Numbered from the stretch's first letter, positions 1 to 9,675 are shown. The stretch: 64,000 nucleotides of DNA from Gemmata palustris (GCF_017939745.1 NZ_JAGKQQ010000001.1:5022001-5086000), one strand, 5' to 3'. Numbers and translations are program-made. Notes: a model not told the origin generated them from the sequence alone.

Positions 1-1
1 G

Positions 2-220
2 CTTGGGCCGTGGGCACGCGGCGGCGCGGCGAACGTGCGCGGCTTCGATCCCGCCGATGTGCCACTGCACGGCGATCACCGGCCATTCGGTGGCCACATC
101 GGTGGCATGAACGTAGCGATGGCTGACGGCTTCGTTCGATTCATTAGTGCCCGAATCGAGCCGAAGAAGCTGGCTGCCGCGATCACCATCGCCGGCGGAG
201 AACCGGTCGACCTGGATTGA
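2..220 (+). CDS. DUF1559 prepilin-type protein, C-terminal fragment
   Basis: This is the last 72 codons of a gene that begins before the window. The frame is open from base 2, so the internal GTG at 35 is not the start. Near the end a His is followed by nine residues and Asp-Gly (H-IGGMNVAMA-DG, then FVRF), which is the H-X9-DG signature that closes planctomycete DUF1559 proteins. These proteins normally have a type IV prepilin-like N-terminus and are exported, but that part lies outside the window. The TGA stop is followed at 229 by the next gene on the same strand. Role in the cell unknown; family assignment is secure from the motif. Confidence 0.8.
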   Translation, partial: LGPWARGGAANVRGFDPADVPLHGDHRPFGGHIGGMNVAMADGFVRFISARIEPKKLAAAITIAGGEPVDLD

Positions 221-228
221 GGGCCGCG

Positions 229-882
229 GTGAGATACCGGATTCTAACGGCAGTTCTCCGCGCACTCGCGGTCGTCTTGATTCTGCGAGTGCTGGCCGCG
301 ATTCTGGCGAATTATCCCGATTACTTCCCGCCCAATTTCGATGCGCTCTTCCTGCTGGGACGAGAGGCGACGTTCGTCGGCGCCTACCGGCCGGCGTTCT
401 ACCTGCACATCTTTTCCGGCCCGGTCGTGTTGTTCAACGGATTGATCCTGCTGAGCGGATACGTTCGACGGCGCCACGGCGGCGCGCACCGGTTCTTGGG
501 TCGGGTTCAAGTCGTTGTGCTACTGTTGTTCGTGCTCCCGAGCAGCGTGGTGATGTCCCGACACGCCTTCGGTGGTTGGCCGGCAGGGTTGAGCTTTCTC
601 TTACTATCGGCGGCGACCGCGACCTGTGCGATCGCGGGTGTCGTTCACGCACGGCGCCGCCGCTTCGACCGGCACCGGCGCTGGATGCTCCGCTCCTATG
701 TCTTGATCTGTTCGGCGGTGGTCCTTCGTCTGATCTCCGGTGCGGCGGGGCTGGTCGGGGTGCCGAGCCCCGAGGGAGCGTACATCATCGCGGCCTGGAG
801 CAGTTGGTTGCTCCCACTGGCGGTCTTCGAGCTCGTGGAACGTGTGCCGGCGCATCGCCAATCCCGGCGCCCTCGGCCCTGA
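229..882 (+). CDS. DUF2306-like integral membrane protein
   Basis: A 217-residue, strongly hydrophobic protein with about five or six membrane segments: an N-terminal one near residues 8-27, then others near 60-75, 90-110, 120-140, 155-175 and 185-200. His and Arg residues sit at the membrane edges (YLHIFSG, GGAHRFLGRVQ, DRHRRWMLRSY), a pattern of the DUF2306 family, whose function is not established. I chose GTG at 229 because GAGGG lies five bases upstream; an in-frame TTG at 217 overlaps the previous stop but has no ribosome site. The gene follows the DUF1559 gene closely and may be co-transcribed. The 143 bases after it hold no clear signal. Confidence 0.75.
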   Translation: MRYRILTAVLRALAVVLILRVLAAILANYPDYFPPNFDALFLLGREATFVGAYRPAFYLHIFSGPVVLFNGLILLSGYVRRRHGGAHRFLGRVQVVVLLLFVLPSSVVMSRHAFGGWPAGLSFLLLSAATATCAIAGVVHARRRRFDRHRRWMLRSYVLICSAVVLRLISGAAGLVGVPSPEGAYIIAAWSSWLLPLAVFELVERVPAHRQSRRPRP

Positions 883-1025
883 TGCAATCCCGTCGTACCC
901 GCCGGCATGCGACGGGTTATACGGCCGGTCAATTCGATAAAACCGCCCCGTCCTTCCCAATCACGCTTGTCGGTACCGTCCCCCGATCGCAGGCTGAACG
1001 GCGTCACCTTTGCGGAGCCTGCCTG

Positions 1026-3278
1026 ATGTACCGCCATTCGTTGCTGTTCCTCGCGCTGACCGCGGTCCCGGCCGCGGCTCAACCGCAACCGGCCGAGCCC
1101 ACCAAACTCACGCTCGACCGGATCTTCGCCTCCGACGACTTCGCGGGCGATCCCGTCCCGGCGGTGAAGTGGCTCGACGGTGGGGCGTACACCACTCTCC
1201 GGCCGTCGAAGGCGCACAAGAACGCGAGCGACCTCGTCCGGTTCGACCCCGCGGGGAAGAGCGAGGTACTCGTCGCGGCCGAGAAGTTGGTTCCACCGAA
1301 CGCGAAGGAGCCGATCGCGATCCACGGGTACGAGCTGTCGAAGGATCTCGACCTCGTGCTGATCTACACCGACTCCGTCAAAGTCTGGCGGCAGAACACC
1401 CGCGGTGACTACTGGACCTTCCGCCGCTCGACCGGCGCGCTCACGAAGCTCGGCGGCGACGCCAAGCCGTCCACCCTGATGTTCGCCAAACTCTCGCCCG
1501 ATGGCACCCGCGTCGGGTACGTCCACGACAACAACCTGTTCGTCGAACCGACCGCGGGCGGCGCGGCGGTGAAGCTCACGGCAGACGGCTCGGAGCAAGT
1601 TATCAACGGCACCTTCGACTGGGTGTACGAAGAGGAGTTCTTCTGCCGCGACGGGTGGCGCTGGAGCCCGGACGGTAAGTCGATCGCGTACTGGCAGCTC
1701 GACACCCGCGGCGTGAAGACGTTCACCCTGATCGACAACACGAGCGCCTCGTACCCGGTCCTCAAGACGTTCGCGTACCCCAAGACCGGGGAGCGGAACT
1801 CGGCGTGCCGGGTCGGTGTGATACCCGCGGCCGGCGGGCCGACGACGTGGGCCGAGGTTCCCGGCGACACCCGAACGGACTTCTACATCCCGCGGATGGA
1901 GTGGGCGGGGAACTCGAACGAGCTGGTGATCCAGCGGGTCAACCGGCTCCAGAACGCGGTGGACGTGGTGCTCGTCGACGCCGCGACCGGCAAGGCGCGA
2001 ACCGTCCTCACCGAGCGCGACGGAGCGTGGGTCGATGTCCACGACGACGCTGGCGAGTGGGTCGAGAACGGGAGCGCCTTCACATGGGTCAGTGAGCGCG
2101 ACGGTTGGCGGCACCTGTACCTCGCCTCGCGCGACGGGAAGAGCGTGCGCCGCGTCACGACCGGCGCGTTCGACGTGATTCGGGTCGTATACATCAACAA
2201 GAAATCGGGGCACGTGTACTACTTGGCGTCGCCGGAGAACCCGACGCAGCACTACCTCTACCGCGTCGCACTGGACGGGACCGGCGCGCCCGAGCGCCTG
2301 ACACCGGCTGACCAGTCGGGCTGGCACGAGTACGACGTCTCGCCCGATGGGGCGCACGCGGTTCACTCGTACTCGTCGTTCGGCCAACCGCCGCGGGTGG
2401 AACTGGTCACGCTCCCCGACCACAAGGTCGTTCGGACGCTCGCGACCAACGACAAGCTCCGCGCGGCAGTGGCGAAACTGGCACAGACTCCGGTCGAGTT
2501 CTTTCGTGCCGACGCCGGCAACGGAGTCGCGCTCGACGGCTGGATGATGAAGCCGCCGAACTTCGACCCCGCGAAGAAGTACCCGCTGGTGTTCCATGTT
2601 TACGGCGAGCCGGCAGGCCAGTCGGTCGTCGATCGCTGGGGCGGAAAGCAGTACCTGTGGCACCTGATGCTCGCTCAACAGGGGTACGCGGTGGCGTGCG
2701 TGGACAACCGCGGAACTCCGTGCCCGCGCGGTCGCGATTGGCGCAGGGCCGCGTACCGGAAGGTCGGGACGCTCGCCTCGGCGGACCAGGCCGCGGCCGC
2801 GCGCGACCTGCTGAAGCAGCGACCGTACCTGGATGCGGCGCGGGTCGGGGTGTGGGGTTGGAGCGGCGGCGGATCGATGACGCTGAACCTGTTGTTCCGG
2901 CACCCAGACCTGTACCGCACGGGGATGTCGGTGGCCCCGGTGCCGGACATGCGGCTGTACGACACCATCTATCAAGAGCGGTACATGGGGCTCCCACAGG
3001 ACAACGCCGAGGACTACAAACAAGGCTCACCGATCACGCACGCGGCCGGGCTGAAGGGGAACTTGCTCCTCGTTCACGGCACCGGCGACGACAACTGCCA
3101 CTACCAGGGGGTCGAGAAGCTCGCGGACCGGCTGGTCGAGTTGAACAAGCCGTTCGCGCTGATGGCGTACCCAAACCGCAGCCACTCCATCAACGAGGGG
3201 AAGAACACGAGTCGGCACCTGTACGCCCTGCTGACGCGCTACCTGAACGACAACCTGCCCACCGGCCCGAAGCCGTGA
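1026..3278 (+). CDS. S9B-family dipeptidyl peptidase (DPP IV-like), secreted
   Basis: A 750-residue serine peptidase. The first 20 or so residues form a signal peptide ending in AAAQ, so it acts outside the cytoplasm. Residues about 30-500 form the eight-bladed propeller typical of dipeptidyl peptidase IV, including a DWVYEEEF stretch that matches the double-Glu motif binding the substrate amino terminus. The C-terminal alpha/beta hydrolase domain carries the triad: Ser about 613 in GWSGGG, Asp about 690 in HGTGDDN, and His about 720 in NRSHSI. Length is normal for the family. The frame stays open upstream to 147, but ATG at 1026 is directly followed by the signal peptide and is the clear start. 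Expected to release X-Pro dipeptides; the exact specificity is inferred. Confidence 0.93.
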   Translation: MYRHSLLFLALTAVPAAAQPQPAEPTKLTLDRIFASDDFAGDPVPAVKWLDGGAYTTLRPSKAHKNASDLVRFDPAGKSEVLVAAEKLVPPNAKEPIAIHGYELSKDLDLVLIYTDSVKVWRQNTRGDYWTFRRSTGALTKLGGDAKPSTLMFAKLSPDGTRVGYVHDNNLFVEPTAGGAAVKLTADGSEQVINGTFDWVYEEEFFCRDGWRWSPDGKSIAYWQLDTRGVKTFTLIDNTSASYPVLKTFAYPKTGERNSACRVGVIPAAGGPTTWAEVPGDTRTDFYIPRMEWAGNSNELVIQRVNRLQNAVDVVLVDAATGKARTVLTERDGAWVDVHDDAGEWVENGSAFTWVSERDGWRHLYLASRDGKSVRRVTTGAFDVIRVVYINKKSGHVYYLASPENPTQHYLYRVALDGTGAPERLTPADQSGWHEYDVSPDGAHAVHSYSSFGQPPRVELVTLPDHKVVRTLATNDKLRAAVAKLAQTPVEFFRADAGNGVALDGWMMKPPNFDPAKKYPLVFHVYGEPAGQSVVDRWGGKQYLWHLMLAQQGYAVACVDNRGTPCPRGRDWRRAAYRKVGTLASADQAAAARDLLKQRPYLDAARVGVWGWSGGGSMTLNLLFRHPDLYRTGMSVAPVPDMRLYDTIYQERYMGLPQDNAEDYKQGSPITHAAGLKGNLLLVHGTGDDNCHYQGVEKLADRLVELNKPFALMAYPNRSHSINEGKNTSRHLYALLTRYLNDNLPTGPKP

Positions 3279-3328
3279 CCTCCGACCGATACAGACACGT
3301 ACCGATACCATCCCGATGAGGGCAGTAA

Positions 3329-3937
3329 ATGGGCAACTCGTACTCCTTCGCGGTTGACGTGTTCCGAACCGTCTGCGACCGGCTCGCCGCGCGAGCGGCC
3401 GACCTGCAACTGATGGTTGAGACCACCTCGTCGTTCGAGGAATGGATCAACTGGGAAGCGTTCCTGGCCTCCAAACTCCGGGCGGCCACCTACCCGTTCT
3501 GTGAGGTCACGGCCAAGCCCACCTACAGTAGCGAGGGCGTAGCGGACGACGGTGGTGATCGGGATCGGGGCCTGGGCGATCTGCTGGTCGGTGGCCCCAA
3601 CGATGGGGCGGATCACTGTTGGGTGTTTGCCGAATTCACCCTGCTGCACGACGGAAACCGTACCGGCGGGAAGTGGCTGCGAAAGATCGAAGCCGATGCG
3701 GACAAGCTGAAGCGCCTCGGATGGAAGCGGTCCGCGTCCCTGCTGATCGTTGTCGCGGCGAGCCGAGGCGATGTAGCGACCGAGTGGACCGACTACCTGG
3801 CGGGCTCCGAGGTCTGGAACCGGCCCGCGCTGACCGCCCCATTCGTCCTCACTCTGCCGGGCGGTGGATCGCTCGTCGTCAAGGCTTTTGACATCAAGCG
3901 CGACCCGACGCACACGCTTACCGGGGCCGCCCACTGA
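3329..3937 (+). CDS. Hypothetical cytoplasmic protein, 202 residues
   Basis: I do not recognise this protein. It has no signal peptide or membrane segment. It contains an early Trp/Glu-rich helix (FEEWINWEAFLASKL), a Gly/Asp-rich loop, then a strand reading CWVFAEFTLLHDGN and a basic helix. The order Glu, Asp-Leu-Leu-Val, then Glu in a strand is weakly like a PD-(D/E)XK nuclease fold, but the catalytic Lys is not visible, so no function is assigned. It lies 50 bases after the peptidase gene on the same strand and is convergent with the FG-GAP gene. Reading frame length and codon use look like a real gene; alternatives in other frames are weaker. Confidence 0.55.
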   Translation: MGNSYSFAVDVFRTVCDRLAARAADLQLMVETTSSFEEWINWEAFLASKLRAATYPFCEVTAKPTYSSEGVADDGGDRDRGLGDLLVGGPNDGADHCWVFAEFTLLHDGNRTGGKWLRKIEADADKLKRLGWKRSASLLIVVAASRGDVATEWTDYLAGSEVWNRPALTAPFVLTLPGGGSLVVKAFDIKRDPTHTLTGAAH

Positions 3938-3973
3938 GCCCGAGGCGGCACGCGGCGAACGGTGCTGCTTAAT

Positions 3974-5929
3974 TCACTTCTTCGCACGCGGGTTGCGCAG
4001 GAAATACAACCGACCGTCTTCGGCACCGCCGAGGAAATCGGGCACGCCGTCCCCGTCGAAGTCCGTCACGCCCGGGCTGACGTCGTGACCCTCAATGTTC
4101 TGCTTCGCCAGCGCGCCGGCGTTTTTGAACACCCAGGTACCGTTCTTCTCACCGACCTGTTGCAAGAGATCGGCGTTCGCGGAGTTCAGCAGGAAATCGA
4201 ACTTCCCGTCCCCGTCCCAATCGGCCACACACAGTTTGCGGCGTCCGCTCTTGCCCGCAGCGCTCGGGTTCAGTCGGAGCGGCTCGCCACTTTCGGACAC
4301 GAACGCGCGCCGGGGCGGGAGCAGCACCAGTTTGCCGTCGCGCTTCGCGCGCTCGAAGAACGCGAGGTAGCCCTCGGTGTCGAGCACTGCGAGATCGGGG
4401 AGCCCGTCGCGGTTGAAGTCGAACACGACCGGCGTGGTGCGCCACTGCGTGAGGAGCGCGTTTCCCTGTGGCTTCCGCCAGCCCCACGCGAGCTCGGGCG
4501 GCGGTTTCTCCTTCGCCCACTCCACCTCAACCGGGCGCGGGGCGCTCAGCTTCGGCTCCTTGCGCGTGCCGACGTTCTTGAGCCACACGATCTCGCCGAG
4601 GATGCTGTTCAGGACGATGTCCGGGAGCCCGTCGGCGTCCCAGTCGGCGACACTGAACGTGGTGTACCCCCACTTCGCTTCGGCCGGTCCCTGGATGCTG
4701 CCGTTGGGTCCGGCCGTCACGCGGAACGGCTTGCCGTCCACTGTGAGGCGCTTCGGCGCGGCCCATTTCGGGTTCGCATCGCCCGGGCCGCTCAGGTTCT
4801 CAAAGAACTCGATGTAGCCCGCGGTGTTGCCGCTCAGAATGTCGAGATCGCCGTCCCCGTCCCAGTCCACGGTCACGGGCGTCGCGAGCGCGCCGCACTT
4901 GAGGGCGTCGGCTTGCTGCTGGAAGTACGCCGGGCGCGCGAAGATCGGCACGCGGTCCGCGTCGAGTCGCCCGGTGTTCTCCACGAGCGCCACGCGGCCG
5001 TCCTCGTCGCCGACAATGAGGTCGAGATCGCCGTCCTTGTCCCAGTCGAACGCGATCGGCACGATCATCTGGAGGTCCATCGCGAGCGCGGTGCCCGTCG
5101 CGTCTTTCAACCGCCGCCCGGCAGCGTACTTCGGCTTCGTGCGCGTGCCGGTGTTCTCGAAGTAGGTGAACCCGTCGAGGAACTCGCCGCACAGCAGATC
5201 GAGGTCACCGTCCCCGTCGAAGTCCGCGAAGTTCGGGGTGGGGCACCCGAACGTGTCGACCGGCTTACCGCCGGCTTCCACGCGGAACGGCTCGGCGAAC
5301 GTCCCTCCGTCTTTCGCGAGGAAGACGAACACGAAGCCGTGCAACGGTCCGTTCCGCCACTCGCCCCGCGCGTTGTAAGCGTCGTCCCACCCGTAGAAGC
5401 TCCAGTCCTCGATTCCCACCACCAGGTCGGGCCGGCCGTCACCGTCGTAGTCCGCGTAGCGCCACTGGTTGTGCCTCACCTTCGGGCCTTTGGGCTGCTT
5501 CCCCTCCGGCTTGTAGAAGTCTTTCGGGACCGACAGCGTGCGCTTCTCGGTGAGGCCCTTCGTGACGAAGTTCGGGTGCTCCGTACCGGGCGTGAGAACC
5601 CGGAGTTTGTCCCCCACATACGACGGCATGACGTAATGTGCCGCGCCGCTGAGTTTACGCGCGGGCTTGAAGACGGGGTACTTGTTCTTGGCCGTGTCTC
5701 CCGTGACGTTCTCGAAGAACCATACCCCGTTCGATGGCTTGTCGGGGCACGACACGATGAGATCGAAATCCCCGTCCCCGTCCGCATCACACGGTATCGG
5801 CCACGCCCACAGTCCCACGCCCAGGTCGACCACAAGCCCCGGGTGGTTGTACTTCAGTGGCTCCAGCCCTTCGGCGCGAAGGGTGGCGGGACCGAGCGCG
5901 AGTACGAGGAGGGAGAATAGCGTGCGCAT
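3974..5929 (-). CDS. Secreted FG-GAP/VCBS repeat protein
   Basis: A 651-residue exported protein made of repeated FG-GAP/VCBS units. Asp-rich calcium-binding loops of the type DxDGDGDxDL recur along its whole length (for example DADGDGDFDLIV, DFDGDGDLDLL, DWDKDGDLDLIV, DWDADGLPDIVL, DFNRDGLPDLAVL, DFDGDGVPDFLG), consistent with a beta-propeller. ATG at 5929 starts a good signal peptide (MRTLFSLLVLALGP...LRAEG) and has GAAGAG seven bases upstream; the frame runs open further upstream to 6112 but without a signal. The final residues are basic. Such planctomycete proteins are thought to be surface or periplasmic binding proteins; the ligand is unknown. It is divergent from the glycosidase at 6194. 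Confidence 0.88.
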   Translation of the reverse strand: MRTLFSLLVLALGPATLRAEGLEPLKYNHPGLVVDLGVGLWAWPIPCDADGDGDFDLIVSCPDKPSNGVWFFENVTGDTAKNKYPVFKPARKLSGAAHYVMPSYVGDKLRVLTPGTEHPNFVTKGLTEKRTLSVPKDFYKPEGKQPKGPKVRHNQWRYADYDGDGRPDLVVGIEDWSFYGWDDAYNARGEWRNGPLHGFVFVFLAKDGGTFAEPFRVEAGGKPVDTFGCPTPNFADFDGDGDLDLLCGEFLDGFTYFENTGTRTKPKYAAGRRLKDATGTALAMDLQMIVPIAFDWDKDGDLDLIVGDEDGRVALVENTGRLDADRVPIFARPAYFQQQADALKCGALATPVTVDWDGDGDLDILSGNTAGYIEFFENLSGPGDANPKWAAPKRLTVDGKPFRVTAGPNGSIQGPAEAKWGYTTFSVADWDADGLPDIVLNSILGEIVWLKNVGTRKEPKLSAPRPVEVEWAKEKPPPELAWGWRKPQGNALLTQWRTTPVVFDFNRDGLPDLAVLDTEGYLAFFERAKRDGKLVLLPPRRAFVSESGEPLRLNPSAAGKSGRRKLCVADWDGDGKFDFLLNSANADLLQQVGEKNGTWVFKNAGALAKQNIEGHDVSPGVTDFDGDGVPDFLGGAEDGRLYFLRNPRAKK

Positions 5930-6193
5930 GAATTGCTCTTCAACCGATCGTTGCAGGATCAACGCCACCGCGAGTACGGGACCGACAACGCGCCCAGTGT
6001 CACCATTCGGCCGATCGCGCTCAATGCTTTTCCTCTTCGCAAGGGCCGGTTCGCACGTCCGCAGAGTCGAGCGGGAACCGCGCACGGCGCCCGAAGTGAC
6101 GAAACAAAACATTTACTGTGCTGTGGCAACTCGTATGTCCCATCGCTTCGGTTCGTAGATTGACGTTCCTTCTCCCTCAATCGTGAGACGCCC

Positions 6194-7600
6194 GTGGACC
6201 GACGCACGTTCCTCGCCTCCGTTCCGGGTACATCGCTCGCGGCCCGGTGCGCGCACCCGGCACCCGGCCCGGAAATCGTCTTCGATAGTCGTTCGCCGGG
6301 CGACCCGATCCGCGCGCTCCACGGGGTGAACGGCGGCCCGCTCGCGGCCGGCGGACTACTCGATCTGTCGGACCGGTGGAAGGACGCCGCGTTTCCACTG
6401 GCCCGGCTGCACGATAGTCACTGGCCCAACCCGGACGTGGTGGACGTCCACGCCGTGTTCCCCGATCCGGGCGCCGACCCATCGAAGCCCGAGAGTTACG
6501 ACTTCGAGCGCACCGACGAGTACGTGAAAGCGGTCCACGATTGCGGGGCCGGGATCGTGTACCGCTTGGGCGAGAGCATCGAGCACCAGAAGGCCAAGCG
6601 CCACGCGCGCCCGCCGAAGGATTTCGAGAAGTGGGCGGCGGTGTGCGCCGGGATCGTCCGGCACTACACGCGGGGCTGGGCCAAGGGGTTCAAACTGCCC
6701 ATCAAGTACTGGGAGATCTGGAACGAGCCGGACAACCGCCCGAACTGCTGGACCGGAAGCGATGCCGATTACCTGCGGCTGTATGTGACGACCGCCGTCG
6801 CCCTGCGGAAAGAGTTCCCGGCGATCAAGATCGGCGGGCCCGGGTTGGGGAACTCCGGCAACCTGAAGGGCGAGCGCTTCGACGCGACCGCGTTCCTGAA
6901 GGCGCTCCTGGCCCGGTGCAAGAAGGACGAGGCGCCGCTCGATTTCCTCTCGTGGCACTGCTACACCGCGGACCCGTCCGAACTAGTTCGCCGGGCGAAG
7001 GGGGTACGGGCGCTGCTCGACGGGGCCGGGTTCCGGGCGACCGAGAGCCACCTGAACGAGTGGAACTTCCTTCCGGACGGCGACTGGTCCGGGCTGACCG
7101 CGAAGGACGCCACGGTGCGCGAGAAGTGGTACGCCCGCGTGAACAGCGCGGAAGGGGCCGCGTTCACGGCCGCGGCCCTGATCGCCTTGCAGGACGCCCC
7201 GGTGGACGCCGCGAACTACTTCACCGCCGAGGCCCCGGGAATGGGGCTGTTCTCCCCGCACGGGGTGCCGTCCCGCGCGTTCGGCGCGTTCCTCGCGTTC
7301 AAAGAATTGCCCGGTCTCAAGCGGCTCCCGGGCAAGCCCCCGCCCGGAGTCTCCGCGCTCGCGGGGGTCGGCGAACAGGTCCGCGTCCTCGTCGCGCGGC
7401 CGACCGGTGCGGGCGGGGCAGTCAAACTTGTCGTTGCCCCCGCGCCGTGGAAGGGGGCGACGCAGTACGAGGTGTGGGCGCTGACCCCCAAACAGGATTT
7501 CGCCCACGTAGGTGGAGGCCAGAACGACGGGTGCGAAGTAACGGTCGATCTCCCGGCGCAAACGGTTTACCTCGTGAAAATGTGGCGGTCGAACGGCTGA
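6194..7600 (+). CDS. GH39-like glycoside hydrolase, exported
   Basis: A 468-residue protein with a short Tat-like or lipoprotein-like N-terminus (MDRRTFLAS...AARC). The central part is a TIM-barrel glycosidase of clan A: YWEIWNEPDN contains the acid/base Glu, preceded by a Gly-rich start (LHGVNGGPL) and a conserved RLHDSHW; a later Glu in ATESHLNEWNF is the probable nucleophile. This arrangement fits the GH39 (beta-xylosidase/iduronidase) group better than other clan A families. The last 100 residues are a small beta domain. It probably cleaves a polysaccharide outside the cytoplasm, but the substrate cannot be told. GTG/TTG alternatives exist; ATG at 6194 is directly before the twin-Arg-like motif. 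Confidence 0.82.
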   Translation: MDRRTFLASVPGTSLAARCAHPAPGPEIVFDSRSPGDPIRALHGVNGGPLAAGGLLDLSDRWKDAAFPLARLHDSHWPNPDVVDVHAVFPDPGADPSKPESYDFERTDEYVKAVHDCGAGIVYRLGESIEHQKAKRHARPPKDFEKWAAVCAGIVRHYTRGWAKGFKLPIKYWEIWNEPDNRPNCWTGSDADYLRLYVTTAVALRKEFPAIKIGGPGLGNSGNLKGERFDATAFLKALLARCKKDEAPLDFLSWHCYTADPSELVRRAKGVRALLDGAGFRATESHLNEWNFLPDGDWSGLTAKDATVREKWYARVNSAEGAAFTAAALIALQDAPVDAANYFTAEAPGMGLFSPHGVPSRAFGAFLAFKELPGLKRLPGKPPPGVSALAGVGEQVRVLVARPTGAGGAVKLVVAPAPWKGATQYEVWALTPKQDFAHVGGGQNDGCEVTVDLPAQTVYLVKMWRSNG

Positions 7601-7775
7601 CGGGGCCGCGGGTCACGGCTGGCACGCGGCTCGATCGACTTTCGGGACGAGCGGGGTTCCGTGTCGAAGGCGCGCGCCAGGATTTTTCGGCAAAGAATTT
7701 GTTGCTTTGCACGATCATTCATTGCCGGCGCTGTCTCGGCAAAAGTGCTCGGACACCCTACGGCGGAGCAACATC

Positions 7776-7955
7776 ATGAACAACGACACACGGGCCGACG
7801 ATACACAAGGGATGCGTTCGCACGAGATGTGCCAGTCGCGAGGGCCGCTCGGAGGCACCCAAGAAACGCAAATCCCCGTAGCCGTCGCGGAGCCGACCAC
7901 GATGCACTGGCAGTACCACTGCTCGGTCGAGTGGGACACGAATGTATCCGAGTGA
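7776..7955 (+). CDS. Possible small protein, 59 residues
   Basis: An ATG at 7776 preceded by GGAG eight bases upstream opens a short frame encoding a polar peptide with two Cys, three His and an acidic C-terminus (YHCSVEWDTNVSE). The 100 bases before it are AT-richer than the neighbourhood and could carry a promoter. There is no recognised domain. Random open frames of this length are common at this GC content, so it may not be real. Confidence 0.3.
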   Translation: MNNDTRADDTQGMRSHEMCQSRGPLGGTQETQIPVAVAEPTTMHWQYHCSVEWDTNVSE

Positions 7956-8256
7956 GGTTCCGAGCGCCCTGAGCGAACCGGCACTCAAACGAAACCGATT
8001 GAACTCGCGCGGCAAACACGCCGCCGCGTTCCCGAGCAAGAGGATCGGCCGCCGTCCGGAATACGTCACCGTGGTTGCCGGTAGCACCATGATTCGCGGC
8101 GCTCGAAGTGAGCCTTTCATCACCGATCGAATACGCTCCGCAACTCTTCCAGCACGTTAGCTCATCAGTCATAACTTCGGGCCGGGAGCCACCCTCCCAA
8201 TAATTCTCCGGCGATTGGTCGGAGCTACCCGCGTTTACGATGCCGCTCGTGTGCGC
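7956..8256. other. Intergenic stretch with no supported gene
   Basis: About 300 bases between the possible small protein and the stop of the response regulator on the minus strand. Short open frames exist on both strands, but none has a convincing start signal or family match. No strong terminator hairpin is visible. Confidence 0.5.
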
Positions 8257-9675
8257 TCAGTCTGTGTGCGGGCTTTCGGCCGAAAGTCCCGTATCGCGCA
8301 ACTTGTAACGCAGCGTCGATCGGTTCAGCCCGAGGCGCTCGGCGGCTCGGCCGAGGTGCCCGCCGGTCGCACGCAGAACTCGATCGAACAAGATGCGCTC
8401 CACGGCCGCCACAACGCGCGTGTGGAGGTCGTTTTCGCCGCGCGCCACGAGATCGTCGATCAACCGCGACACATCGATTTCGCCGGGCGGCGTTGAGTCC
8501 GCGTGGCGCTCGAGCACCCGACCCCGAATGGCGTTCGGCAGGAACTCCGGTAAGAGGAGCGGGCCGGTTGCTCGCAGCATCGTCTCCTTCAGAGCGGCCT
8601 GAAGTTCGCGGATGTTCCCCGGCCACCGGTGGGCACGCAGACAAGCCAGCGCCTCCGGGTCGAAGCCCTGGACGTTTAATCCCAGCTCCTGATTGAACAG
8701 GAACAGGAAGTGGTGCGCGAGTTCGGCAATGTCTTCGGGCCGGTCCCGCAGTGCGGGGAGCGCGATCGTGACCCCCTGGAGCCGGTAGAACAGGTCCGCG
8801 CGGAACAGGCCCGCGGCGATTCGTTTCTCCAAGTCCTGATTCGTGGCCGCGATCACCCGGACATGCGTTCGGATGCTCTCGCGCCCGCCGACCCGCTCGA
8901 ACGTCTGATCCTGCAACAGCCGTAGCACTTTCGCCTGGGCCGCGAGCGGCATGTCCCCGATTTCGTCGAGGAAGATAGTCCCGTCTTGACACTGCTCGAA
9001 CTTCCCGATTCGCGCGCGGTCCGCGCCCGTAAAGGCGCCGCGCTCGTGGCCGAAAAGCTCGCTCTCGATCAGTGCCTCAGGAAGCGCAGCGCAGTTGATC
9101 GCCAAGAACGGTTTGTCCGCTCGTTTGCTGTGGTGGTAAACGGCACGCGCGACCAGTTCCTTGCCAGTTCCGCTCTCGCCCAGAATCAGCACGTTCACGT
9201 CTTGAGGTGCGACGCGCCCGATCTGCTTGCACACCTCCTGAATCACAGGCGCCCGGCCGACGAGTTGCTCGCGCGGCTCCAGCGCGGGAACCACGGGGGA
9301 CACGTGCATGAGGTGCGCGGCTTCAAACGCGCGCCGCAGTATGTTCGCCACGCGGGTGAAATCGAGGGGTTTAATCAGGTAATCGAACGCCCCCTGTTTC
9401 ATCGCTTCGATCGCCGTGGTCGTCGTTCCGTGAGCCGTAATGAAGACGACCGGCTGCTTTGGAGAGATCGCGCGGATAGCCTCAAACGCCTGCAAGCCCG
9501 TGCCGTCGGGCAGGAGCAGGTCGAGAACCACCACCTCCGGGCGCTCGGACTGAAACGCGCGGACACCCTCGGCCACTGTACCCGCGGTGACTACTCGCGT
9601 GGTCTCGTCGCCGAAGAGTCGCGCGATCGAGTAACACACACTCGGTTCATCGTCCACTACGAGAAGCGTTGGCAT
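8257..9675 (-). CDS. NtrC-family sigma54-dependent response regulator
   Basis: A 472-residue transcription activator with three domains. Residues 1-120 are a receiver: acidic pair D8-D9, phospho-acceptor Asp52 (VVVLDLLLPDG), Thr/Ser at FITAHG and Lys in YLIKP. Residues about 138-365 are an AAA+ module with Walker A GESGTGKE (166-173), the GAFTGA loop that touches sigma54 (213-218), Walker B IFLDEIGD and an Arg finger region. The C-terminal about 40 residues are a Fis-type helix-turn-helix (GRAAERLGLNRSTLRYKL). It would activate sigma54 promoters when phosphorylated, most likely by the histidine kinase encoded just upstream on the same strand. The 327-base gap between them carries repeated motifs that may be its own binding sites. 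Confidence 0.95.
   Translation of the reverse strand: MPTLLVVDDEPSVCYSIARLFGDETTRVVTAGTVAEGVRAFQSERPEVVVLDLLLPDGTGLQAFEAIRAISPKQPVVFITAHGTTTTAIEAMKQGAFDYLIKPLDFTRVANILRRAFEAAHLMHVSPVVPALEPREQLVGRAPVIQEVCKQIGRVAPQDVNVLILGESGTGKELVARAVYHHSKRADKPFLAINCAALPEALIESELFGHERGAFTGADRARIGKFEQCQDGTIFLDEIGDMPLAAQAKVLRLLQDQTFERVGGRESIRTHVRVIAATNQDLEKRIAAGLFRADLFYRLQGVTIALPALRDRPEDIAELAHHFLFLFNQELGLNVQGFDPEALACLRAHRWPGNIRELQAALKETMLRATGPLLLPEFLPNAIRGRVLERHADSTPPGEIDVSRLIDDLVARGENDLHTRVVAAVERILFDRVLRATGGHLGRAAERLGLNRSTLRYKLRDTGLSAESPHTD

Noticed and set aside
696..3023. 775-residue open frame on the minus strand
   Set aside because: It lies opposite the S9B peptidase, has Arg/Val-rich composition without domains, and is explained by high GC at third codon positions.
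3962..5920. 652-residue open frame on the plus strand
   Set aside because: It mirrors the FG-GAP gene; the minus frame has a signal peptide and repeated calcium loops.
7774..8172. 132-residue minus-strand frame between the glycosidase and the regulator
   Set aside because: No ribosome site, no domain and low-complexity Ser/Arg/Ala composition typical of shadows.
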